Below, piece after piece: positions 1-5,680 of a DNA stretch of 6,252 bases. Both the position numbers and the translations under genes were made by a program. The stretch lies in contig DCAK01000064.1 in the NCBI GenBank assembly GCA_002311925.1, positions 49,635 through 55,886 on the forward strand. The letters run 5' to 3'. This DNA comes from Planctomycetes bacterium UBA1135 (lineage in GTDB: Bacteria; Planctomycetota; UBA1135). Numbering within the stretch: position 1 is the first letter of the stretch; each line of letters begins with the position of its first letter. The notes under the pieces are model-generated. The model searched no databases. It had not been told where the DNA came from and saw only the letters and a program-made list of their open reading frames with translations.

Positions 1-3
1 AGA

Positions 4-1020
4 TCAGGTGTGAAGTCCGCGCCCGGTCACGGCCGCCTGGATTCTGGCCTCGGCGACGATGGTGGCCAGTTCTCCGGAACCCAGGGCCTGCTCGGCGTCG
101 GAGCGAGCCACCGAGGGGTCAGGGTGGACCTCCACCGCGATCCCGTCCGCGCCGGCGGCGATGCTGGCTCGGGACAAGGTGGGGATGAGGCTGGCGATTC
201 CGGCCGCGTGGGAAGGGTCGACCATGACCGGAAGATGGGTCCATTCCCGGAGAAGAGGAAGGATGGTGAGGTCGAGGGTGTTGCGGGTGGCGTTCTCGAA
301 GGTCCGGATTCCGCGCTCGCAAAGGATGATGTCGGAACACCCGAAGGCGGCCAAGTATTCGGCGCTGTAAAGCCACTCGTGCACGGTGGCGGACAGGCCC
401 CGCTTGAGCAGAACCGGCGCACCGGCCTCGGCCACGGCCTTGAGAAGGGTGAAGTTCTGCATGTTCCGGGCTCCGATCTGGAGGCAATCGATGTCGTGGT
501 CCTTGAAGGCGGGCAACTGGGCGGCGTCCATCACCTCGCTCACCACCGGCATGCCGTACTTCTGGCCCGCATCCTTGAGAAGGCGGAGGCCTTCGACTCC
601 GAATCCTTGAAAGGACCAGGGGGAGGTGCGGGGTTTGAAGGCCCCGCCTCGCAGTAAATGCCCCCCGGCCTGGCTCACCATGGCGGCGGCTTCGTCAAGG
701 AGCGGGTCGACCGAGCAAGGTCCGGCGCAGACCACGACCTTGCCCCCCCCGATTTCGACATCCCCCACCTTCACGGTGGAAGGGTTTTCGCGGAATCGGC
801 GGTCCACCATCCGCCAGGCCCCGGGGGGTTGGACGGTGCTCTCGACATCGGGGCATGCCTCGACCACTTCCCGGAGTTCACTGGAGAGCTTGTCCACAAC
901 CGCCAGCAGGGGCCGGGCGGGTTCCGGGGAAAGAACCGTCCGTGAACCCGAGGTCTCAATTTTTTCCCTCAATTCCTGCACTCTTGCAGGCGGTGTCCCG
1001 GGGCGAAAGCGGATGATCAT
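4..1020 (-). CDS. aroF: 3-deoxy-D-arabino-heptulosonate 7-phosphate (DAHP) synthase, type I-beta with ferredoxin-like N-terminal domain
   Basis: The enzyme condenses phosphoenolpyruvate and erythrose 4-phosphate to DAHP, committing carbon to chorismate. The 338-residue product matches the Thermotoga maritima layout: a ferredoxin-like domain of about 65 residues starting MIIRFRPGT, a linker, then the catalytic TIM barrel. Visible motifs are VCAGPCSVD with metal-ligand Cys102, LRGGAFKPRTSPWSFQG (123-139), LQIGARNMQNF (180-190), LLKRG with Lys206, LCERGIRTFE (233-242), VDPSHAAG with metal-ligand His271, and VEVHPDP with Glu297, then Asp308; these fit the Cys/His/Glu/Asp metal set. The ATG at 1018-1020 shares ATGA with the preceding stop and has GGAGG at 1030-1034, 9 nt upstream; an in-frame ATG at 1038 would lie ahead of that GGAGG. 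In T. maritima the ferredoxin-like domain mediates Tyr/Phe feedback. The symbol is generic, as family naming varies (aroF/aroG/aroA). Confidence 0.95.
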   Translation of the reverse strand: MIIRFRPGTPPARVQELREKIETSGSRTVLSPEPARPLLAVVDKLSSELREVVEACPDVESTVQPPGAWRMVDRRFRENPSTVKVGDVEIGGGKVVVCAGPCSVDPLLDEAAAMVSQAGGHLLRGGAFKPRTSPWSFQGFGVEGLRLLKDAGQKYGMPVVSEVMDAAQLPAFKDHDIDCLQIGARNMQNFTLLKAVAEAGAPVLLKRGLSATVHEWLYSAEYLAAFGCSDIILCERGIRTFENATRNTLDLTILPLLREWTHLPVMVDPSHAAGIASLIPTLSRASIAAGADGIAVEVHPDPSVARSDAEQALGSGELATIVAEARIQAAVTGRGLHT

Positions 1021-1238
1021 GAGCCGCTCCCTCCACATCCTCGGTCAATCGCATCGAAGATTTCCTTCAGCAGCCCGGGGTCGAAGGGCCCTTCAGCGCG
1101 TTGGAGGAGGTCGTCGATGCGCGCCAGGCGGTCGGGGTTGTCCGAGTCCTCGCCGGAAAGGAGCCGGGCCCGTTCCTGAAGCATGGCCAGGATGGCCCGG
1201 TCGAGATGGGCCAATTGATTGCGAGTGGAAGGCTTCAT
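1017..1238 (-). CDS. Small chorismate-mutase-like (AroQ-fold) protein, probably degenerate
   Basis: This encodes a 73-residue protein sitting between trpA and the DAHP synthase, joined to both by ATGA overlaps. The first helix (about residues 5-27, RNQLAHLDRAILAMLQER) has the AroQ pattern of Leu, Asp and hydrophobic spacing, with Arg6 and Arg23 at positions where AroQ enzymes carry active-site arginines. The C-terminal part (GPFDPGLLKEIFDAI, 50-64) resembles the end of the chorismate mutase domain fused to Bacillus-type DAHP synthases, which contains a similar GPF...IF signature. Between them, the stretch that should hold the catalytic lysine (GKAK-like) is missing or shortened, and the following RE pair is not seen. 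AroQ domains are usually 80-90 residues. It could be a dead chorismate mutase acting as a regulatory or structural partner of the DAHP synthase, or a divergent active enzyme. Family assignment is by eye. Confidence 0.72.
   Translation of the reverse strand: MKPSTRNQLAHLDRAILAMLQERARLLSGEDSDNPDRLARIDDLLQRAEGPFDPGLLKEIFDAIDRGCGGSGS
1030..1034 (-). promoter_or_regulatory. Ribosome binding site of the DAHP synthase gene
   Basis: The minus strand reads GGAGG, 9 nt upstream of the ATG at 1018-1020, inside the end of the chorismate-mutase-like gene. Its position favours that ATG over the in-frame ATG at 1036-1038, whose use would place this motif inside the coding sequence. Confidence 0.75.
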
Positions 1239-2038
1239 GCCGCCACCCCCGTCATCAATTCCGCAAGAAACAGGCTGGCGGCTTCGTTGGCACCGTCCGG
1301 CCCCGCTTCGTGGAGGCGCTGGACCAGGGCCGTGCCGACGATGGCCAAACGGGCGTGGCGGACGGCTTCGCGGACATCGTCGCAGGTGGAAATCCCGAAT
1401 CCAACCCCGAGGGGGATGGAACTCAAGGATTCCGCCCTTTTCAGGAAGGATTGCACCCCTTCATCGAAGGAGGTTCTCGCGCCGGTGATGCCCGTGCGAC
1501 CCACGACGTAGAGGAATCCCCGACTTTCCGAGGCGGCCCGGGAAATCCTTTCGTCGCCGCTGGTGGGCGAGGCGAAGAAAATCGGGCAAAGTCCAGCCTC
1601 ACCGGCAGCCGCGGCCATCGCGGAGCCTTCTTCAACCGGGAGGTCGGGAACGATGAGGGCGTCCCCGCCGGCATCGGCGACCGCCCGGGCCGCCCCGGCC
1701 CAACCGCGCGCGTGGAGAGGATTGGCGTAGGACATGATTGCGACCGGGACGGTACATCCGCGGGACCTGAATTCCGCCAACATCTCGAGGGCCGCGGACA
1801 GGGTGGTGCCCGCATCGAGGGCCCGTTGGGAGGCCGCCTGTAGAACGGGGCCGTCAGCGATGGGGTCGCTGAAGGGAATGCCAAGCTCGATGCAGGAGGC
1901 TCCACCGGCGTCCAGGGCCTCGAGAACGGCCAAAGTGGTTTCCAACCCTCCGTCCCCTGCGGTCAGGTACGGAGCCACGCCGCGGGCATCCTCTTCCAGC
2001 AGGGTCTGCATGCGGGATTCGAGTCGGTTGGCGCTCAC
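1235..2038 (-). CDS. trpA: Tryptophan synthase alpha subunit
   Basis: TrpA cleaves indole-3-glycerol phosphate to indole and glyceraldehyde 3-phosphate and passes indole to TrpB. The 267-residue product is a TIM barrel of standard length. Visible motifs are APYLTAGD (22-29), ELGIPFSDPIADGP with catalytic Glu51 and Asp62, SYANP (103-107), IVPDLPVEE (129-137), the mobile loop GRTGITGAR (180-188) with the conserved Thr182, and the phosphate-binding GFGIS (213-217) and VGTALV (234-239). I chose the GTG at 2036-2038 because it restores the family N-terminus (ANRLESRM) and has AAGG 7 nt upstream; the ATG at 2009-2011 would cut into helix 0. It is separated from trpB by 22 nt, the only real gap in the operon, and overlaps the next gene as ATGA. 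Confidence 0.97.
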   Translation of the reverse strand: MSANRLESRMQTLLEEDARGVAPYLTAGDGGLETTLAVLEALDAGGASCIELGIPFSDPIADGPVLQAASQRALDAGTTLSAALEMLAEFRSRGCTVPVAIMSYANPLHARGWAGAARAVADAGGDALIVPDLPVEEGSAMAAAAGEAGLCPIFFASPTSGDERISRAASESRGFLYVVGRTGITGARTSFDEGVQSFLKRAESLSSIPLGVGFGISTCDDVREAVRHARLAIVGTALVQRLHEAGPDGANEAASLFLAELMTGVAA

Positions 2039-2044
2039 TCCTCG

Positions 2045-2052
2045 CCCTTCCC
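2045..2052 (-). promoter_or_regulatory. Ribosome binding site of trpA (GTG start)
   Basis: The 22-nt trpB-trpA gap holds GGGAAGGG on the minus strand, with the AAGG core about 7 nt from the GTG at 2036-2038. A second GAGGA sits directly against the start and is probably too close to act. The gap is too short for a promoter or terminator. Confidence 0.6.
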
Positions 2053-2060
2053 GTTGGAAT

Positions 2061-3230
2061 TCACTTCTTGCCCTCCTCGGCGAGCACCGTGTCCAAATCC
2101 TTGTCTCCCCGGCCCGAGAGGTTTACCAGCACCCGTTTCCCGGTCAAACTCGCGGACTCGCGACGCACCCAAGCCAGGGCATGGCTGGATTCCAGGGCGG
2201 GAAGAATGCCCTCCAACCGGGAAAGGGAATGAAATGCATCCAGGGCTTCGGCATCCCCCGCGGTCTCGTAGCGGGACCTCCCCAGGCCCTCGAGCCAGGC
2301 GTGCTCCGGGCCCACGGCGGGGTAGTCCAACCCCGCGCTGACACTATGGGTGGGCAGGACCTGGCCGTCCTCGTCCTGAAGGAGATAGCTGAAACATCCA
2401 TGCAGGATTCCCGGCGACCCACCGGAAAAGCGGGCGGCGTGACGCCCGGTTTCGACCCCCTCGCCGCCGGCCTCCACCCCCACCAGTTCTACTTGCCCAT
2501 CGTCGACGAAGCCACGGAAGATGCCGATGGAGTTGCTTCCCCCGCCGACGCAGGCCACCACCAGGTCAGGAAGGCCACCGGCCTGGTCCTGAAACTGGGC
2601 CCGAGCCTCGGTGCCGATGACCGATTGAAACTCGGCCACCATCGAGGGGAAGGGATGCGGACCTAGAGCGCTGCCCAGCAGGTAGTGGGCGTCGGGGTCG
2701 GTCACCCATGCCCGCAGGGCCTCGTTGATGGCATCCTTGAGGGTGGCCTGGCCGTGGGAAACGGTTTCCACGCGTGCCCCCAGCAGGCCCATGCGCAGGA
2801 GATTGAGTTTTTGGCGGGCGGCGTCCACCTCGCCCATGTAGACCACGCATTCCAGGTCGAGCAGGGCGCAGGCGGTCGCGGTGGCGACGCCGTGCTGACC
2901 GGCTCCGGTCTCAGCGAGAATCCGGGTCTTACCCATCTTCTTGGCCAGGAGACACTGCCCCAGAGTGTTGTTGAGCTTGTGGGCCCCGGTGTGGAGGAGG
3001 TCCTCCCGCTTGAGCCAGAGCTCCAGCCCGAGTTCCTTCGACATGCGTCCCGTCAGGGTCAGGGGCGTGGGACGGCCGGCGTAGTCGCGAAGAAGGGCGG
3101 CAAGCTCGTCCTGGAAGGTGGAATCCTTCCGGGCATTCATCCAGGCCTCCTCGAGATTCCCGAGGGGAGCCATCAGGGTTTCCGGCGCGAAGACCCCGCC
3201 GAATTCTCCGAATCTTCCGTCCCCCTTCAC
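2061..3230 (-). CDS. trpB: Tryptophan synthase beta subunit
   Basis: TrpB is the PLP enzyme that condenses indole, delivered through the tunnel from TrpA, with L-serine to give tryptophan. From a GTG start it encodes 389 residues, close to the usual length of canonical TrpB. The N-terminus GRFGEFGG...PETLM (about 5-20) is the family's. Key motifs are HTGAHKLNN with the PLP Schiff-base Lys85, AETGAGQHG with catalytic Glu107, the PLP-phosphate loop GGGSN (229-233), [11 protein letters not shown] (294-304) and LSGRGDKD near the C-terminus with Ser372 near the pyridine nitrogen. The GTG is set by a GTGA overlap with the trpF stop (3227-3230) and a GGAGG 10 nt upstream. The frame continues open upstream to 3827, but that extension lies over trpF and is low-complexity Arg/Gly sequence, so it is excluded. 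Confidence 0.97.
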   Translation of the reverse strand: MKGDGRFGEFGGVFAPETLMAPLGNLEEAWMNARKDSTFQDELAALLRDYAGRPTPLTLTGRMSKELGLELWLKREDLLHTGAHKLNNTLGQCLLAKKMGKTRILAETGAGQHGVATATACALLDLECVVYMGEVDAARQKLNLLRMGLLGARVETVSHGQATLKDAINEALRAWVTDPDAHYLLGSALGPHPFPSMVAEFQSVIGTEARAQFQDQAGGLPDLVVACVGGGSNSIGIFRGFVDDGQVELVGVEAGGEGVETGRHAARFSGGSPGILHGCFSYLLQDEDGQVLPTHSVSAGLDYPAVGPEHAWLEGLGRSRYETAGDAEALDAFHSLSRLEGILPALESSHALAWVRRESASLTGKRVLVNLSGRGDKDLDTVLAEEGKK

Positions 3231-3862
3231 GACCCCAGCGCCTCCAGGGCGCGAGCGACGAAGGCCGCCACCTTTTCCGGGTCCTTGATGCCGGGTTCCG
3301 ATTCCAGGCCTGAAGACGCGTCCACCCCCCCGGGACGGATTTCCCGCACCGCGCGCGGGACCCGGTCGGGATCGAGCCCACCGGCGAGGAGGCACGGGGC
3401 CTGGCCAGCAAGAGCGGCCGCCAGGGATGTGTCGACTTCCCGGCCCGAGCCTCCCGGAGAGGAAGGGTGGTCCAGAACGAACCCCGAAGCGACTTCGCCC
3501 CACGCATCCATCCACTCGGCGGCTCCCTCCTCCACACCGATGCGGCGGAGAAGAGGAAGGGGAAAGCCTTCCCAGTCGCGAGGATTCTGGTCGCCGCACA
3601 ATTGAAGCGCCCCCACCCCGGCCGATTCCGCCCAGACTTCGCCCTGGTGAGGGTCGGCATCCACCATCACACCCACCGACCGGACGCCCGCGGGAAGTCC
3701 TTGCACGAGTTCGGCGACCCGTGACGAAGAGACATGCCGAGGGGAGCCCTCCCAGGCGACGAAACCGACCGCGTCGGCCCCCGCCTCGACCGCGGCGGTC
3801 ACATCCTCGGCCCGGGTGAGCCCGCACACCTTGACCCGGGGAAGGGGGAACCCATCAAGCAT
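3227..3862 (-). CDS. trpF: Phosphoribosylanthranilate isomerase
   Basis: TrpF performs the Amadori rearrangement of phosphoribosylanthranilate to CdRP, the substrate of TrpC. From the ATG at 3860-3862 it encodes 211 residues, the normal length for the family. It has KVCGLTR with the catalytic Cys13, [13 protein letters not shown] with Arg42 at the substrate-carboxylate position, the general-acid Asp131 in [23 protein letters not shown] (159-168) and the phosphate-binding VDASSGLES (180-188) followed by PGIKD. The start is chosen because it gives the standard N-terminus and has a strong GAGGAGG at 3869-3875, 6 nt upstream; a longer frame reaching 3901 lies inside trpC and adds no family sequence. 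One oddity is that the usual QLHG motif reads QLCG here, with Cys89 replacing the conserved histidine. The gene overlaps trpC by 8 nt and trpB by 4 nt. Confidence 0.95.
   Translation of the reverse strand: MLDGFPLPRVKVCGLTRAEDVTAAVEAGADAVGFVAWEGSPRHVSSSRVAELVQGLPAGVRSVGVMVDADPHQGEVWAESAGVGALQLCGDQNPRDWEGFPLPLLRRIGVEEGAAEWMDAWGEVASGFVLDHPSSPGGSGREVDTSLAAALAGQAPCLLAGGLDPDRVPRAVREIRPGGVDASSGLESEPGIKDPEKVAAFVARALEALGS
3241..3245 (-). promoter_or_regulatory. Ribosome binding site of trpB (GTG start)
   Basis: The minus strand reads GGAGG, 10 nt upstream of the GTG at 3228-3230. It lies within the last codons of trpF and supports a GTG start overlapping the trpF stop rather than the long upstream extension of the same frame. 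Confidence 0.75.
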
Positions 3863-4661
3863 GGCTGGCCTCCTCGGCGAGGGCGTGAACCCAGGATGCA
3901 AGAAGGGGAAGGGGTTCCTTTTCCCGCATCAGCGCGGTTCCCACAAGGGCCGCATCGGCTCCGAAGGCCCTTGCGGCAAGCAGACCTTCGAGGGAGGAAA
4001 CCCCGCTTTCCGCAACCTTGAGGGGACCCTCGGGAATTCTGGCCAGGACCTCGGCAGCCGCTTCCGGATTGATTTCGAGGGTCTTCAGGTTGCGGGAATT
4101 GACGCCCAGGCAATCGGGACTCGTATCCAGGGCCCGGTCGAGTTCCTCCGGACCGTGGACTTCCACCAGCACCGCGAGACCGTGTTCGCCCGCGGCCGCG
4201 CGAAGTTCTCCCAGGAGCCCTCCGTCGATACAGGCGACGATGAGAAGAATGGCGTCGGCCCCGTTCAGGGCGCTTTCAAGGACCATGGCTTCGTCGAGGA
4301 TGAAATCCTTGCGCAGGCGAGGCAGGCCGCAGGTCGCCCCGGCCTCGAGGTCGGCGAGGCTTCCGTCGAAGAAGTCCTGCTCGGTGAGAATGCTCACGGC
4401 GCTGGCCCCCGCTTCGGCATAGGCGTGGAGACGAGGGGAAGGGTCGGGTTCGTCGGCGAGGGCACCGGAGGAGGGAGCCCGGCGCTTGAATTCGGCGATG
4501 AGGGAGAGGCACTCCCCTGACAGGGCTCCCAGGAATCTTTTCCTGCGGGAGGGGTCGGCCCCGACTGCGGAACGCAAATCGTCCAGCGAGCGTTCCCGAC
4601 GCCTGCCCGCGGCCCTCGAGGCGACCGCCGCCAGAACGGAATCCAGGGAAAAAGAATTCAT
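3855..4661 (-). CDS. trpC: Indole-3-glycerol-phosphate synthase
   Basis: TrpC closes the indole ring by decarboxylation and dehydration of carboxyphenylamino-deoxyribulose phosphate (CdRP). The 268-residue product is a monofunctional (beta/alpha)8 barrel, not fused to TrpF. Visible motifs, with residues that match the catalytic set known from Sulfolobus IGPS, are IAEFKRRAPSSG with Glu57 and Lys59, SILTEQDFFDGS (90-101), LRKDFILDE with Lys118, LVEVH with Glu167, GVNSRNL with Asn188, KVAESG with Glu218 and Ser219, and the phosphate-binding VGTALM (240-245). The start ATG shares ATGA with the trpD stop and has a GGGAG at 4669-4673, 7 nt upstream. The 3' end overlaps trpF by 8 nt. Confidence 0.97.
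   Translation of the reverse strand: MNSFSLDSVLAAVASRAAGRRRERSLDDLRSAVGADPSRRKRFLGALSGECLSLIAEFKRRAPSSGALADEPDPSPRLHAYAEAGASAVSILTEQDFFDGSLADLEAGATCGLPRLRKDFILDEAMVLESALNGADAILLIVACIDGGLLGELRAAAGEHGLAVLVEVHGPEELDRALDTSPDCLGVNSRNLKTLEINPEAAAEVLARIPEGPLKVAESGVSSLEGLLAARAFGADAALVGTALMREKEPLPLLASWVHALAEEASHA
3869..3875 (-). promoter_or_regulatory. Ribosome binding site of trpF
   Basis: The minus strand reads GAGGAGG here, a strong Shine-Dalgarno sequence 6 nt upstream of the ATG at 3860-3862. It lies inside the 3' end of trpC and decides the trpF start against the longer open frame that reaches 3901. Confidence 0.85.
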
Positions 4662-5680
4662 GACCCGACTCCCACCTTTTGACTGGTCTTCACGAGACCG
4701 GAAAGGATTCCGGCGGCGGCGCCCGAATCCAGGGCCGCCTGAGCGGCCGCCACCCCTTCCGGCGCGCTTTCTGAAACACCCGCCACGACCAAGGAGGCGG
4801 CGGCGTTCAGCACCACCGCATCGCGAAGAGGCCCGGAATCACCGGCAAGGACCTTCTCGAGCAAGCCCAGGTTTTCGGTCGCCTCCCCCCCCGCAAGGGC
4901 TTCCACCGGGGCGGCAGAAAGACCGCAGGACTCGGAATCCCAGTCCTGGGCGGGAGCTTCTCCCACGGGGAGCACCCGATTTTCGCCGGCAAGGGTCAGC
5001 TCGTCGGCCCCCCCGGCGCCGTGCACCACGTACCCCCTGGAACAGCCCAATCCGGAAAGAACCTCGGCGTAGTCCTCCTGGCGACCGGCGGCGCTCACCC
5101 CCAGCAGCTGCCGGTCCACACCCCCAGGATTGCAGAGGGGGCCAAGGAAATTGAACAAGGTGCGAATGCCCAGCTTCTGGCGCACGGGAGCCACGAATCG
5201 CATTCCCGGGTGGAATGCGGGCGCGAAAAGGAACACCATGCCGGTTTCTTCGAAGACCGCTCGGGCGTCCTCCGGGCCCAGATCAAGGCGGACCCCGGCG
5301 GCTTCCAGGAGGTCGGCGCTGCCGCATTTGGAGGAAACACTTCGATTCCCGTGCTTGACGACACGGGCCCCGGCTCCGGCGGCCACCAATGCGGCGGCGG
5401 TGGAAAGGTTGAAGGATCCGAGCCCGTCGCCGCCGGTTCCACAGGTATCCACGGCGTCGGCGGCCTCGTGCTCGAAGGGAACCATCGCGTCCCTGAGAGC
5501 CTCGGCGGCGCCGGCGATTTCCGCCGCCGTCTCTCCCCGGTCGGCCAGGGCTTGAAGGAGCTCGGACAACCCTTCCTGGTCGAGGTTCTCGACGAGAGCC
5601 CCCCCGAAAAGTTCACGAGTCTCTTCGCGGGAAAGTTCCTCCCCCGCAAGCACCCGCGCAGCGGCTGCCCCGAAGTTCAT
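4658..5680 (-). CDS. trpD: Anthranilate phosphoribosyltransferase
   Basis: TrpD transfers the phosphoribosyl group of PRPP to anthranilate, giving N-(5-phosphoribosyl)anthranilate, the second step of the tryptophan branch. The 340-residue product has the usual length of a monofunctional TrpD. A helical N-terminal region (about residues 1-70) is followed by the glycosyltransferase fold with the PRPP-binding DTCGTGGDG (78-86), KHGNRSVSSKCGSADLLEA (109-127), FAPAFHP with a retained anthranilate-site His157, Arg167 in VAPVRQK, RTLFNFLGPLCNP (173-185) and the metal-binding GGADE (223-227). The ATG start is set by the 4-nt ATGA overlap with trpG and by a GGAGG at 5691-5695, 10 nt upstream. Its stop overlaps trpC in the same ATGA way. 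All key residues are present, so I expect an active enzyme. Confidence 0.97.
   Translation of the reverse strand: MNFGAAAARVLAGEELSREETRELFGGALVENLDQEGLSELLQALADRGETAAEIAGAAEALRDAMVPFEHEAADAVDTCGTGGDGLGSFNLSTAAALVAAGAGARVVKHGNRSVSSKCGSADLLEAAGVRLDLGPEDARAVFEETGMVFLFAPAFHPGMRFVAPVRQKLGIRTLFNFLGPLCNPGGVDRQLLGVSAAGRQEDYAEVLSGLGCSRGYVVHGAGGADELTLAGENRVLPVGEAPAQDWDSESCGLSAAPVEALAGGEATENLGLLEKVLAGDSGPLRDAVVLNAAASLVVAGVSESAPEGVAAAQAALDSGAAAGILSGLVKTSQKVGVGS
4669..4673 (-). promoter_or_regulatory. Ribosome binding site of trpC
   Basis: GGGAG on the minus strand, inside the 3' end of trpD and 7 nt from the trpC ATG at 4659-4661. It is a moderate match, helped by the ATGA overlap that allows re-initiation. 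Confidence 0.6.

Noticed and set aside
1..3. Terminator or next gene after the DAHP synthase
   Set aside because: Only three bases remain after the stop codon, too few to judge; whether the operon continues cannot be seen.
1018..1038. ATG at 1036-1038 as the start of the DAHP synthase
   Set aside because: It would put the GGAGG ribosome binding site inside the gene; the ATG at 1018-1020 gives the Thermotoga-like N-terminus MIIRFRPGT and the ATGA overlap.
626..1843. A 405-codon plus-strand open frame antisense to the DAHP synthase, CM-like gene and trpA
   Set aside because: It is opposite three well-recognised genes, its translation shows no family motifs and crosses several gene borders; long antisense frames are expected in high-G+C coding DNA.
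2039..2060. Possible internal promoter or terminator between trpB and trpA
   Set aside because: Only 22 nt, filled largely by the trpA ribosome binding region, with no hairpin and no T-run.
2685..3605. A 306-codon plus-strand open frame opposite trpB and trpF
   Set aside because: No recognisable domain, composition is the mirror of the real genes, and it spans the trpF-trpB border.
3231..3827. An N-terminal extension of about 199 codons in the trpB frame
   Set aside because: It runs over trpF in another frame, is low-complexity Arg/Gly-rich sequence, and the family N-terminus of TrpB begins at the GTG at 3230.
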